This document shows positions 1-12,211 of a stretch of DNA of 64,000 bases, in pieces. Within the stretch, counting starts at the first letter, position 1. Every line of letters begins with the position of its first letter. The notes beneath the pieces were generated by a model. That model did no database searches. It saw nothing but the letters and a program-made list of their open reading frames with translations, and was not told where the DNA came from. The stretch is from positions 11,932,476-11,996,475 of the forward strand of contig NC_072467.1 in NCBI RefSeq assembly GCF_027596085.1, written 5' to 3'. This DNA is from Anoplopoma fimbria. Lineage: Eukaryota; Chordata; Actinopteri; Perciformes; Anoplopomatidae. Both the position numbers and the translations under genes were made by a program.

Positions 1-514
1 GATACAAAGTGCCAGGTCAAAAATAGTTAAGAGGGTAGTGGCCTTTTCAGCAGAATTGATTACAGAGTAATGAACACTAATTAAAACAACAAAGATAATT
101 CATTAAATATTCAGTGAGCAAACATAAGTTTTAATATACAAAGAGTCCCAGGGTGGAGGTCTGTTGGACTCTAAGTCGACAGTGTTTCTTTTCGTGAGGT
201 CTGTAAATCGGGTTCATCCCTAAAATTCATCTAAGGTCATGATCATTTTTGGGTCTTGGTGGAAACACATTTGATGAAAATGATAAATAAGACACAAAGT
301 GAGTTTTAACAATGTTCACAAGGGCTGTGTTTTTGTTCTCCCAGCCATTTCACAACCTCTTCTTTTATCTCACTTTCTTTCTTTATCAAAGTTTAATTGA
401 CAGCAGTCTTTCCGGGGTTTACATTTCTTTTAAAAAAAAGTCTTGTTTTGCTATAAACCAATCCACATTCCTTGAGTTTTATTCTGGGTCAGTCTAGCAC
501 CTGATGCATGCTTG

Positions 515-605
515 TACCGAGGTTAAACTGTTGCTGCTCCACAAACCATAACAACTCTTTTAAGAGCCATCTCACTTTTCACAGAGGAGCTCATTCCTCT
601 ACTGT
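515..605 (+). pseudogene. Orphan histone H3 3' end (stem-loop region only)
   Basis: This stretch aligns with the sequence that follows the stop codon of both intact H3 genes in the window: a GGTTAAACTG-like stop context, the ACAAACCA spacer, a stem-loop and a GAGCTCATTCCTCT downstream element. The stem-loop reads AACTCTTTTAAGAGCC, so the two basal G-C pairs of the usual GGCTCTTTTAAGAGCC are lost. No H3 coding sequence is recognisable upstream. I infer it is the remaining tail of a deleted H3 gene that once bounded the cluster on this side. Confidence 0.75.
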
Positions 606-1970
606 CAAGGCATGTTTTACTGTCAATGACAGCAGATCAATGATTGAAGAAATGCTAGTTTTACTTAACTGATGTTACGTATGTACTTCTACTTGAGTAC
701 TCTTTTGAATGCAGCTCTTATACTTGTAATTGAGACAATATTTATATTGTTGTATTGTCACTTTTATTTAAGGATCTGTGTCTGATCTAATTATTCACCT
801 TGTTTTTCATATTCTAAAAGAATATGACTTGTATCTCTGCACCAAAGTCATTCAACATGTGTGTCCATATCTGTCTGGTTAGAAAATCTTTAAATCCTAC
901 CTGTGTTTTTGCTTGTTCCCTCCTTTTCAATACTGAAAAAGATAATCCCCAGTTGCATGTTAGTTCTTGTTTTTTGACATTCTGATGTCTCATCATAATT
1001 TAAGAAGTAAAGATGCATTTCAACTCTTAAATACTGTCTTTTAACTCAATGTATTTCTGCTAGACATGCTGCTATTGTTTTATTTATTTTTTATTTGCAT
1101 TCATTGTATTTCCCTCCAGCTTTTCCTCTTTTGTCTGCTAGTTCATTACTCTCCATCCCAATACGACCTGGATTGGAAATTCATTTTTAATCTGTAATAA
1201 CAACAGCCACTCTGTTTTCAGTGCTTTCAGAATCACCTGTTTGAGTAACACTAAAATACTTTTGTGAGTCGTGTTATATACTTTCATTATACTACAAAGA
1301 ATTAATCGCTTTTCTTTAATAACCAACCTCCAACAAAGTTTCATCATAAATGTGAGGTGGGGCGACTCATGAAGCCACAGTAGAGCTTCTCTGAACAGAG
1401 TGAGTCTTAAACATAACCTCACTGTTTGACAGCTAAAAGGCAGTTGATGCAAATTTTATGGAGACCTATAGGTTTGTTCTTATGCACATTAAAAATATGT
1501 CTAATGCAGGTACAGAGTGGATCCTCACTGCTCTGATGATTATAAACAATATTTTGAAATGAGTCAGGGGACAAATAATGAACTACAAAAACTTTAAGTG
1601 AGAGTTCCTTTTAGATTAATTGATGTAACGCACGACACACACACATTTTCACAATTTTGGATTCTTCAGCTGTCCAAAATGAGGGTCAGGGATGTTAAGG
1701 ACTGACTCTATGATCCCAACTGTCCATAATTGTGTTTGCACACAGTGATATTTAGTGTTGTTCAATGCTTTACCAATCAGATTTGAGCTCACATAGGCCA
1801 CAAATGAAGCAAATCCATACTATCTAAATGCTTTCCCATTTCATTATCAATCATGACATCAATCATGGAGCTCTCAATGTGACCACTGGTGTATTTCATA
1901 CAATCGTGCCATTTACAAATGTGAGCTCACCAAACTGCCTGGCCACTTAGCTGCTTTTGAAATAATGTTT
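606..1970. other. AT-rich intergenic sequence
   Basis: No exon, RNA gene or recognisable transposon was seen. Short open frames on both strands look like chance and resemble no family I know. Confidence 0.5.

Positions 1971-2015
<45 letters not shown>
1971..2015. repeat. (TAAG)n microsatellite
   Basis: About eleven uninterrupted copies of the tetranucleotide TAAG. Confidence 0.95.
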
Positions 2016-2140
2016 CACATCCAGATTGTCTTTGATCGTGTACTTTTAGAATCATTTTAAAGTCTGAGTCGGCTCCCTAACTGTTCTAGCTGGCATGTCT
2101 ATAAGCCAAAAGCCTTATAGGACACATGCATCCCTGATTA

Positions 2141-3308
2141 CAGTTTTTTTCCATCGCTAACAAAGCGCTTACCTATACTTAAAATACTTTTTCTAAACTC
2201 TTAACACAGACTTACACCTACAAAACACAATTGGCCAAATAGATCATTTTCTTCTCAAAAGCACATTTTGTTAACTATATACTAACTCTTCATTTCAAAA
2301 TAGAAGACATCTTTCTCTGCACACACTAACTTTACCAAAACACTGGACATCTGACTCAAAATGAAATTATTCTTTCAAAGAATAACTCTTGTTTTCACTT
2401 CACAAGGAACATGCAGCCAATCAAAGTACACCAGGTTTCAAAATACTGGCTATTGTGGACATTACAAAAACTGCATAGACTTTTATGTTTCAGTTTTACA
2501 GGTATTTGCATGCAAAACATGCAATCCACTGTTTTTTACGCCAAATTTTTTGGTTGGGAACTGTACTGTATATCCACATGTAATGTTCACATTCAAAAGC
2601 ATTCCAGTAAAAAAAGCGAATCAGTTTTTTTTTCTTTACTGTTTACTACAGGAGGTATAGTAGAAATACTGTTTACAGTATGATACAACAGAAAACGTTT
2701 TACAGTATTGTTTAAAGTTAACAAAATATCCATGAACAAAAAAGCAACAGCAAAAAGCCCAGTAAAAAGGGAGAACTAAAAAAAAGCACAAAATTCCTTT
2801 ATCTAATCCCTGCGATCTTCAGGGTTAGGCCACAAGTTTTCATCCACATCGCATCTGATGTTATCCAAGGCGATACACCTTGGATAAAACCGCTTGGAAT
2901 GCCTGATCCACCCTTGACAATCATCAACTGTGTGTCAATTATTCAATTGTTTGTTTATTATCAGCTGAGATGTATTGTTTTAGAACTGATATTACTGTAT
3001 TACAGAAGCAGAGGTTTTTATACTGTATCTAAGGTTTGGAATATTGTGTTTGCAATTGTGGGATGTTGTGTGTTAACATTTGTAAATAATACAAAAACAA
3101 TCCATAATTTTGTTTGGAGGTATAGCTTGTCTGTTAAGAAAATGTAAGCATTATATAAATGTGTTCACTGACTGCATATTGTGTGAAAACAACATGAAAT
3201 GTGTGAATGGTATGGCCACAAAGGACCGATGTTGTGCTAATCGTGTTTAGAGTTTTGAAAATGTGACTACTGTTTAGAAAAACGCTTGTTAGCGACTGAA
3301 AAAAACTG
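2141..3308. mobile_element. Non-autonomous TA-targeting DNA transposon upstream of H4
   Basis: The element begins CAGTTTTTTTCCATCGCTAA and ends with the near reverse complement (TTAGCGACTGAAAAAAACTG), giving imperfect terminal inverted repeats that extend to a shared TTTTTCTAAAC/GTTTAGAAAAA motif. TA dinucleotides flank both ends (2139-2140, 3309-3310). The related flank at 39146-39170 reads CCCTGATTAATGCTGTTGTT with a single TA, so it is a paralogous empty site that defines the insertion and its TA duplication. The 1,168 bp interior has only short frames with no transposase motif, so it was probably mobilised in trans by a Tc1/mariner-superfamily enzyme. A 5' half copy is at 12212. Confidence 0.85.
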
Positions 3309-3354
3309 TAATGCTGTTGTTCAGTATATGGCGCTAATTGAATTATCAATTGTC

Positions 3355-3423
3355 ATGCAAATCCAAAGAAGAGGAAAAGCCTCGCCCATGTCTTCTATCA
3401 CGTCCGCAGACCGAATTGAAATA
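3355..3423 (+). promoter_or_regulatory. H4 promoter with octamer and degenerate TATA
   Basis: A perfect octamer ATGCAAAT lies at 3355-3362. At the position where the other H4 promoters carry TTTAAA before a conserved GGGAACCC motif, this copy has TTGAAATA (3416-3423). The transposon at 2141-3308 ends about 47 bp upstream of the octamer, so the proximal promoter was spared. Confidence 0.55.
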
Positions 3424-3467
3424 CCTGGGAACCCCTCAGCAAAGCACATCATTTTAGAAGACATTGA

Positions 3468-3788
<321 letters not shown>

Positions 3789-3818
3789 ACACTGAACGAT
3801 CTTTACTATTGAAGAAAA

Positions 3819-3834
3819 GGCCCTTTTAAGGGCC
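3819..3834 (+). terminator. Histone 3' stem-loop of H4 copy 1
   Basis: GGCCCTTTTAAGGGCC forms a perfect six-pair stem with a TTTA loop, followed by ACC and a purine-rich AAAGAGT (3852-3858) that fits a U7 snRNA binding element. It directs non-polyadenylated mRNA 3' end formation. Confidence 0.95.
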
Positions 3835-3889
3835 ACCAAATCATTCAATATAAAGAGTCAGTTTTCCCCTAACTACACCATTATTTATG

Positions 3890-3990
3890 TATATTAGTAG
3901 TACTCTAATGTTGTCTACCTATGTTGAACACACTTATTGTAAGTCGCTTTGGAGAAAAGCGTCTGCTAAATGACTAAAGTAATGTACTCC
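3890..3990 (+). repeat. L2-like LINE/SINE 3' tail fragment
   Basis: It contains GTAAGTCGCTTTGGAGAAAA, then GCGTCTGCTAAATGAC and a short TAATG end. The CGCTTT..AAAGCG hairpin and the tail recur at 26410, 35020 and 41284. It is a 5'-truncated retroposon just downstream of H4. Confidence 0.75.
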
Positions 3991-4869
3991 AAGGCAGCAT
4001 CAGACAGATAATGAAATCCTACATGATAACCTAATCATGTGGTACGCTACCTGTATAAGGTACCTTAAACCGTAAAACTTTTTTAGTCCTACATTCAGTG
4101 GATAAAAAACATTTTCTAAATGCTTGTTTTAACCACATTCAGTTTCTTTCACTTCTATGGAAAGATTTCTTTAAATGTCATGAAACAAGCCAGACTCAAC
4201 TATGAAAGTCTGATCCTGTTTTAGTTTGTTAATTGGAGACACTAATGCTGCGATGTCAGTAATAATTCGGAAGTACTAACCACCGCATTTACCATTCATC
4301 TTGTGTCAGCTGACAAATAATTGCCATTTGTGCAGCCCAACAAATGAAGTTCCTTGTATTAGGCCATAGACACCTAGAAAAAAATATGGGTATTTCCAGT
4401 GAATGTTTATAACTTGTGCACATTGACAGGAAGCATTCATGAAAATGTATCATCTTTACATAGAATGTAACAAGAGAATAAAATAAACTTTACATGTTAA
4501 GTGCATTCAACAAGTGTGTTAACATTGTAATGCAATAAAATATATTGTTTTAACACTGCTATGTTGAACGCTATGTTATGTGAAACTGGTTTTATTAAGC
4601 TATTGAATAAATGCTAATATTCGTAACACTGTATAACTCTTTTTTGAAGAAAGTCCAAATGATAATTTCAGTCAGCACTAAAGTTAAATCTCAGCGGAAT
4701 GCACAGATTATGCCTCTCTGCTGTTTGACACGGATAAAGCATCAATGAAACAGTGTCATTGTAACATTTAAAGCGTGACGTTGCTCTCCCAGTCAGACGG
4801 CAATTATTTGTCAGATCATTAATGGTATAACTATTTATATATAAAATGTACTTTTTAGAAGAGGACATG
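3991..4869. other. Intergenic sequence between H4 copy 1 and block 1
   Basis: AT-rich; no gene or recognisable element found. Confidence 0.5.
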
Positions 4870-5294
4870 TTTCTTCTCACAGTGTTCAGCTCTGATAGTA
4901 ATTCTGGCTAAAATGCACCATAAGCTTCGGCCATCATCAGTGTGTTTGCTGCTCCAAGAATAACTTCAGTTTATTAAAAACTGATCAGTGTTAGATAGTT
5001 ATTTTTACATTGTGATCCCGAACAAACATGTGGACCAGTTGGAAAACAACTTTTGATGGAGCTCTGATACATTTAAATCATTTTAGGAGAGAAATTAGAG
5101 GGAAAAGTCGCTCATCAGTGCTGTCCACGGCGGTAAGTAGGTGAGGTTTGGAGGCTCCTCAAACAAAATACAGAGATCATCAGAGCTCTACATGACTTCA
5201 ATATGAAGAGAAACATGTCCGCTATCGGCTCCCTTCACTGTTAGTCTTCAGTAGTTCTTCCACATTCAGTTTTTCCTCTTTTATGGTGAAGAGA

Positions 5295-5378
5295 AAACAC
5301 AAGTGACTCTGCTTTCAGAGTGCACAGAGGAGCCACGAGCTGGGTTGAGTCTCCACGGTTCTCATGGTGTGTTTAAGT
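5295..5378 (+). promoter_or_regulatory. Linker histone H1 promoter (AC box and TATA-like)
   Basis: AAACACA (5295-5301) is the classic H1 AC box, and TTTAAGT (5372-5378) sits in the TATA position. The pair is conserved upstream of all three H1 copies, although this copy has lost a base in the preceding TTTTATCGGTGAAG stretch. Confidence 0.7.
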
Positions 5379-5456
5379 GCAGCCCCCTGCTCTGAGCTCT
5401 TCAACAGTCAGACAGACTCTCTGTTACCGTGAGGACGAACACATCAACGCTACAAA

Positions 5457-6066
5457 ATGGCAGAAGTAGCTCCAGCTGCAGCTCCCGCTGCGGCCAAAGT
5501 AGCCAAGAAGAAGGTGTCCAAGCCGAAGAAGACTGGTCCCAGCGTCGCTGAGCTCATCGTTAAAGCTGTGGCCGCATCCAAGGAGCGGAGCGGCGTGTCT
5601 GCGGCCGCCGTCAAGAAGGCTCTGGCCGCCGGAGGATACGATGTGGATAAGAACAACTCCCGGGTCAAGACCGCCATCAAGAACCTGGTGACTAAGGGGA
5701 CTCTGGTCCAGACCAAGGGGACCGGGGCCTCTGGCTCCTTCAAGATAAGCAAGACGGCTGTCGAGAAACCGGTCAAGAAAGCCGCTCCTAAAGCCAAGAA
5801 GCCCGCAGCTAAGAAACCGCAGCGGCCAAAAAGCCCAAAGCAGCGGCAGTAAAGAAACCAGCAGTCGCTAAGAAGTCACCGAAGAAGGCCAAGAAACCCG
5901 CAGCGGCCAAGAAACCAACAAAGAGCCCCAAGAAGGCGACCAAGAGCCCCCAAAAAGTAGCAAAGAGTCCCAAGAAGGTGGTCAAAAAGGCCCCCGCACC
6001 CAAGAAATCCCCGCTAAGAAGGCTGCCAAGCCCAAAGCAAAGAAAGCAGCACCCAAGAAGAAGTGA
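5457..6066 (+). pseudogene. h1: Histone H1 (copy 1, two frameshifts)
   Basis: Linker histone H1 binds linker DNA at the nucleosome dyad. The N-terminal tail and winged-helix globular domain (about residues 20-100) are intact and match the copy at 43773. In the Lys/Ala/Pro tail, one C is missing from a CCC run near 5817 (AAACCGC against AAACCCGC), so the frame shifts and stops at 5850-5852 after 131 residues. A second C is missing from a five-C run near 6010. The homologous stop is TGA at 6064-6066. The open part would make an H1 with a globular domain but only a short basic tail. Promoter and stem-loop survive, so it may be transcribed; homopolymer sequencing error is an alternative explanation. 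Confidence 0.9.
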
Positions 6067-6099
6067 GCTGTTATCTCAACAACAAACACTCCGATAAAA

Positions 6100-6115
6100 G
6101 GCTCTTTTAAGAGCC
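6100..6115 (+). terminator. Histone 3' stem-loop of H1 copy 1
   Basis: GGCTCTTTTAAGAGCC, followed by ACC and a downstream TTTAAAGAGCA purine-rich element. Confidence 0.95.
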
Positions 6116-8043
6116 ACCCACATCATCTTTAAAGAGCATATTCCTGAAAATGAATATGAGATTCATAAAACAATGTATGGAGGAAAAGTGCATTATAAGA
6201 TTACTTCACTAATCACAATCTAAACCTATATAGGTGAAAAGGTTAAGAATATTGACCTCAAACTGAATTGATTTACTACATCAATCAGTTTCAGTCCAGT
6301 TGAAAGTGAATGTCTGAAAGTTCAGGATGAGATGGAGCAGCACAATTTGCAGCTACTCTTCACATCTAGCCAGTGACCCTAGACAGATGCGTACTTGGCA
6401 CAATACAACCAGATTTTTAGGCACCTTATTTACATCATACCAATAAGTGCAATCGCAGTAATTGAAACAGACCTACATGAATCCATTGATATCATACTGT
6501 TATCACTTTTTTTGACAGGTTTATTTTTTTTATAGGCATACAAACCAGACAACTATTTAATAAATAACCTGAACTCTGATTTTGTGTTCTATACTTTGTG
6601 TCATTGTATTGGCATAATGATTGTCTGCATTTGCAAAACAAAGCCACATCCATGAACAGTTATTTACTATTCTATTCTGAATGGGCAGTGTTAATGTGAA
6701 TATTTGACAAATGTACACAGTAATAACATCTGCTGCTTGTACTCTGTCAATAAGAAGTTTTAGTTGCAACTGACCTGTATGTGTTTAACACCAATTAGCA
6801 TAACATATTACAAGGTATTGGACCAGGTTTTACTTTCACAACAACTCAAAAACATTAAGTGATTAATCAGCACTTGGACAACAGGAACACGTCTTCTTTA
6901 AAGAGCACTTTCCTGTTTAGGTTAAATTATCTTCGATTCAAAATAGATTTAGGAGGAAAATGAGGTATGTATAACAAATTAACAAGTGAAAAAAGGCTAT
7001 ATTCATGTTGGCATAAAATTATATATAATATATAACTCACTGGTTTCACAAAAATTATGTAAATACATCCCCACTTTCCTCTAGTAGTGGTCACTCTACT
7101 ACCTATTTAACAAACCTTGATATGAAAGCTGTATCAAATGGGTTATTGTCCCTCCAAATATCTCAAACACAGTAAGTGGTTAGATGCCTTAGGAGTTTTT
7201 TGACCACCTACATTAAAATGGGCTAAGGGATATAATTTCATTTTTAAAATAATCATGAGTGATTTCATTTGAAAACATCTCAACTGGAGTTTGTCATGGT
7301 AAGATGTGTTCATGAAAAGCTACTGTTCAATTTTAGATCCTAAAGTCAACTCTGCCAGCTGGGATTGGCTCAACTGCAATGCTAAGTGGGATAATCAGAA
7401 ACTAATAATACAGATATACATTCAGAATGATTGATATCATGAAATCAACTTTTTTTTTTTGCCACTACCATAACCTACAAATGAGGATTTTGTAAACTCA
7501 CCTGTCGACTATCAACAGGTTCATGATCTAAACATGTAGACTTTGAAATTGGTTAGTAAGACAAAGTTGAACCTTTCTGTGCTTAAGATTTTCCACAGAT
7601 GCTTTAAATTGTTCTGTAGATATCAGCAGAAGACACAATTAGAGATCGCTAAAACACAGGTTGAAAAGCTCTTAAATAGGAAGTAAGAAAAGGATCCCCG
7701 GCTTAGTTTCTTTGATATTTATTGTCAACAGCCAGATGCATTTTTCCAGTGCTCTCTGGTTACTACCCATTAAAGACTGAACAAAGAACCATAGTAATCC
7801 AGTCAAACAGCCAACAATTAACCAAGTTCTTTAAAAGACAAGATAGCTTCTGATCATATACAGGTTATACTAGTACTCTTGATCTTTCCAGAACTTTTTT
7901 AGATTCTTGGAAATAATATTCGCAATTAGTCATGAATAATCTATTGATGCAAACATTGAACTTAACAGGAACCAAAATAGTGACCTCAGTCACCCACCAA
8001 GTGCATGTAATGTACAATTATAACGTGTTTGTTACTGGGAGCA

Positions 8044-8044
8044 C

Positions 8045-8099
<55 letters not shown>

Positions 8100-8125
8100 C
8101 ACACACACACATACACACGTATATG
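8044..8125. repeat. (TA)n/(CA)n microsatellite
   Basis: About 24 TA units followed by ACACAC and CATACACA steps. The inverted block 2 (about 29765-29810) has a much shorter tract at the equivalent place; block 3 lacks it. Confidence 0.95.
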
Positions 8126-8203
8126 TATGCATGCATACATTACATAAAAATGTTTATCATAAACGCACACTGGTATAGGGAAATCTCTTCAGAAGAAGTG
8201 TGT

Positions 8204-8219
8204 GGCTCTTAAAAGAGCC
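8204..8219 (-). terminator. Histone 3' stem-loop of H2B copy 1
   Basis: GGCTCTTAAAAGAGCC on the plus strand, which reads GGCTCTTTTAAGAGCC in the transcript. CTTCTGAAGAGAT follows as the likely histone downstream element. Confidence 0.95.
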
Positions 8220-8253
8220 TTTGTGTTGTTGGTCTACATCAGGTTTATCAGGT

Positions 8254-8628
8254 TTACTTGGAGCTCGTGTACTTGGTCACGGCCTTGGTTCCCTCAGACA
8301 CGGCGTGCTTCGCCAGCTCACCGGGCAGCAGCAGGCGGACAGCGGTCTGGATCTCCCTGGAGGTGATGGTGGAGCGCTTGTTGTAGTGAGCCAGACGAGA
8401 GGCCTCACCGGCGATGCGCTCAAAGATGTCGCTCACGAACGAGTTCATGATGCCCATGGCCTTGGAGGAGATGCCGGTATCAGGGTGGACCTGCTTCATC
8501 ACTTTGTACACGTAGATGGCGTAGCTCTCCTTCCTGGACTTCCTCCTCTTCTTGCCAGTCTTGCTGACGCTCTTAGCGACGGCTTTCTTGGAGCCCTTCT
8601 TGGGCGCTTTAACTGTGGTGTCAGGCAT
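8254..8628 (-). CDS. h2b: Histone H2B (copy 1, intact)
   Basis: H2B dimerises with H2A in the core nucleosome. The 124-residue protein starts [20 protein letters not shown], followed by the [12 protein letters not shown] basic stretch, the histone fold and the [17 protein letters not shown]-terminus that carries the ubiquitinated lysine. The start was placed at MPDTT (ATG 8626-8628); an in-frame ATG 12 codons upstream lies between the TATA box and the usual start and is unlikely to be used. It shares KVMKQ and SFVSDIF with the other three H2B copies, all of which encode the same protein. It is intronless. Confidence 0.98.
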   Translation of the reverse strand: MPDTTVKAPKKGSKKAVAKSVSKTGKKRRKSRKESYAIYVYKVMKQVHPDTGISSKAMGIMNSFVSDIFERIAGEASRLAHYNKRSTITSREIQTAVRLLLPGELAKHAVSEGTKAVTKYTSSK

Positions 8629-8680
8629 GATATGTCGTATCTTCCTAAAACAGATAATGCCCACATCGCGGTGGACGGTC

Positions 8681-8734
8681 TATTTATATCAACTCGATGC
8701 AAATACGACTGTGCTGTTGCTCTCACAGGATTGG
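8681..8734 (-). promoter_or_regulatory. H2B promoter: TATA, octamer, CCAAT
   Basis: TATTTATA (8681-8688, reading TATAAATA on the minus strand), the octamer ATGCAAAT on the plus strand (8697-8704) and ATTGG (8730-8734, CCAAT on the minus strand) form the standard H2B promoter array, conserved at all four H2B genes. Confidence 0.85.
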
Positions 8735-9856
8735 TTGTCATCTCAGCGGGACTGAGCATGCGCCAAAACATGTAACGTTCCCTGCAAGGACAAGAGGTGT
8801 AAACAGGGATTTAGTGACTGTCAAGACCAGGATGTAAAGGGAAACAACAGAACTCTACAAGTAGATGGTCAAGAGTTTAGATGCTATGTGTTCGTTGTTG
8901 GGATGGACCAGTGGATAAATAAGTACTACGATCTTGTAGTCTATGAAATAGAAGTACCAATACAACAGTGTAGAAATACTCTGTTCTGCAATACTCTGTT
9001 TTGCTCAAGTAAAAGTATTTGCATCCAAATATGCCTAAAGTGCTAAAGTTAGCTGCTGTATTGACATATTAGTGTGAAAATCCCATCAGTGTTATATACA
9101 CAGGTAATGTGGAGCTGCTTTAACTAGCTGACTTTGTTCCTTGGATCGGCTGGTTAGCTTTTGAATTTTTGCCTAGAATCAATAAAGATTTATTCTAATT
9201 TACAATAATAAAGCATCATTCATTTATTGATTACATTTTGGATTCTTATTATTGTCTGGACATGTAAAGTCACTAAAGTTATGAAATAAATGTATTGGAG
9301 TAAAAAGTACATATCCCATGCTTGTGGTCAACAGTCGGTTGATAAATTACAAAGGCATATTTTTTTATTACTGTAACTGTTTTTTATTATAGTAATTGCT
9401 ATTAATAAAACTATTGTATTGCTGTACTGCACTGACATTTGGTCTTTATCAATGAAAACCCCTACAAGGACATGCAAAATAAACTACTTAACTTAACCGT
9501 TTTAGATATAACTGTTAAATCTTCAGTGTACACTACAGAAATTGTTTGCGTAATAAATACTTAAGTGGCAAAGCAGTACACATCTATTACAGGAGTTACA
9601 GATTCCCCCAGGGTGCACTTCTGGTTTTCTGGCTGTTTTCACACTGAAGACCCTTTTTATATCCAACTAAGAAATTATTTTATGTGAGGTTGATCCATCA
9701 GTTAAATTTCAGTTTCATATTTTAATATATATCATTACATATTTTAATTTGAAAGCAACATATTGGAAAGATTTGATGTGTCTTCAAGAAAGGGTTGTAG
9801 TCACTTCCCATTTCTTTTATGACATTTTTTATCCAGCTTATCTGTTGGACAATTTG

Positions 9857-10235
9857 GGGGGGCTGGTCAGCATGATGACAGACTGTGGTCTCCGCTGTTG
9901 TTGTACAGTCTGATGGCAGTGGGCACAAATGAGCGTCTGAAGCGCTCCGTCCTGCTCTTTGGTAGAATGAGCCGATGGCTGAAAGAGCTGCCCAGCTGCC
10001 ACAGTTCCTCATGGAGCGGGTGAGAGGGATTGTCCAGGATGGCTCCGAGTTTGGCCTTCATCCTCCTCTCACCCACTGACTCCAGACTGTCCAGCTCCAG
10101 ACCCACCACAGAGCTGGCTTTCCTCACCAGCTTGTTGAGCTTGTTGGCATCTCCAGTCCTGATGCCACCACCCCAGCACACCACGGCAAAGAAGAGGGCG
10201 CTGGCTACCACAGACTGGTAGAATGCATTGCATGC
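9857..10235 (-). mobile_element. LINE reverse-transcriptase C-terminal fragment
   Basis: The minus-strand frame (about 9867-10211) has features of the C-terminal region of fish L2/CR1-type LINE ORF2: ALFFAVVCWGGG, KLNKLVRKASSVVG, SSFSHRLI and ERFRRSFVPTAIRLYN. The two ends break the alignment between block 1 and block 3, where about 490 bp of different sequence lies instead. It is 5'-truncated and has no endonuclease or polymerase core. Confidence 0.8.
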
Positions 10236-11464
10236 AAGAAAGTATTGGTACGTTTAGGAAATGAACCATGTAATCAGTGCCACAAAATAAGTCTACCTTC
10301 TTGTGTGTGAAGAACTGATCCTCTTCTAAGTGCATACTGCACAGAGGTAAATTGTTACATGGGGCCTAGTTCTTTCACCTCAACCACTGCTTCAACCAGT
10401 CACCTGAAGGAAATCTGTTTAATGCCATACATTTTGACTCTACGATCCAGAATAATGTGTATATCAACATTTGCACTAACAAGACACCGCATCTGCAGTG
10501 TGCATCTGCAAGAAAAATGAAAATTGTAATTACAATGACGTAACCACTAACGTTACTCCAGACCAATGCCACATCCCCATTAACAGCTTTACTGACTCTA
10601 ATACAGTGCATTACATTAATGCAAATAAAAAAAGTTAGCTTAAAGTTGGTTACATTTACATTTTTATCATGCTTTCAGTGAATAGCTACTATGCATTAGC
10701 ACACGCAGCCCAATCTTTGATTGACATTAACACAGGTTACCAGTGGGGATCAAGTATCATTAGCATAGCAAACTGTTTTATCATCTAAAGCTGATGCTAG
10801 CTAACTTTAGATGGTTATCAAGGTGCATCTGTAATTCATTTAACAGGCTTAAAACTAAATATAAGTTTTTTGCCAAAAAAAATAGCTCTCTCCTTAGATT
10901 GTCATTTTACAACCATGGGATACACAATGCCCTGCATTCTGAACTTCACTGATTGCACAATAGCAAACTATGTCCAGGGTGCAACATGTGCACAGATTGA
11001 AATCGATTGATGTAACCTGTGCTCGTGTTGGTATATTTTTCGCTTTATAATTTACCAATGTGTTTTTAATAAGTAGGATTTCCATTGCAGACTAAGTAGG
11101 TGAAAAGTTTAGTATAACCCTTTACACTACTGCAGATGCACACACAAAACAAGCTTATTAGTTTGAGCCAGTTTGTAGGCAACAGGAGCCTATGTTACGT
11201 GATCATTTTGACCAGTGCAGATCTTTGGGATTGATTTTACCAGGTTGGCTCCAAAAACAACCATGTTGATAGAATTTTGATTGATTTAAAGTAACGCCTA
11301 ATGGTAATGGTTTAGTAAAAGTTAGCGTTGAAACCACACTAGATTCTCAGCAATAGCCCTCTTGTGGTATCCTCTCATAAGTTTAACAACCCCACTGACA
11401 CAAAATAAAGTACTGGCTTACTTTATAAAAATAAAAAGGTCTGCTCTTTAAGTGAGATATAGGT

Positions 11465-11480
11465 GGCCCTTAAAAGGACC
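11465..11480 (-). terminator. Histone 3' stem-loop of H4 copy 2
   Basis: GGCCCTTAAAAGGACC; in the RNA, GGUCCUUUUAAGGGCC with one G-U pair in the stem. AAAGAGCAG follows at the usual downstream-element distance. Confidence 0.92.
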
Positions 11481-11510
11481 TTTGTGTTTAAATTAACGGG
11501 CAGTTAATAT

Positions 11511-11831
<321 letters not shown>

Positions 11832-12211
11832 TCAGTGTTGTTCAACTAATGATGGTGCACTGAGGGGTTCCCAGCACTTTAAATCCTGTCTGAGGACGTG
11901 ATAGAAGACAGAGGCGGGGCCTTTCTTCTTCTTTGGATTTTCATGATTGTGGATAGTTAACTGGGTGCATTAGCTCCACCTACTGAACAAGAGCATTAAT
12001 CAGCGATGCGTCTCTTTTATCGCTTGCACATTGCTAAAATACAGTATCAAGGACAAATGTCTTGTGGGTCTTTGTAGACATATCAGCAGATATATATTTA
12101 GTATTCTGACTGTTGATTAGTCTCTCTGAGTCTTTGTTTTCTCGACTTTCCCCCTGTACTTATTTATCTCTTGTAATCAGTCATGAAGGTGGGAAACATT
12201 TACATAATTTA

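Noticed and set aside
1971..2015. Regular short repeats as a possible CRISPR array
   Set aside because: A simple TAAG microsatellite without spacers, in a vertebrate genome.
2361..2683. Two overlapping 90-99 codon frames inside the TA-targeting element
   Set aside because: No transposase motif; the half copy at 12431 keeps similar frames only because it is a recent relative.
6557..6769. 70-codon frame present in block 1 and block 2 spacers (also 31090)
   Set aside because: Conserved only because the spacers are duplicated; absent in block 3 owing to deletions and resembles no protein.
8200..8775. 191-codon frame opposite each H2B gene (also at 29122 and 46393)
   Set aside because: It is the reverse strand of H2B plus its promoter; its openness follows from H2B codon use.
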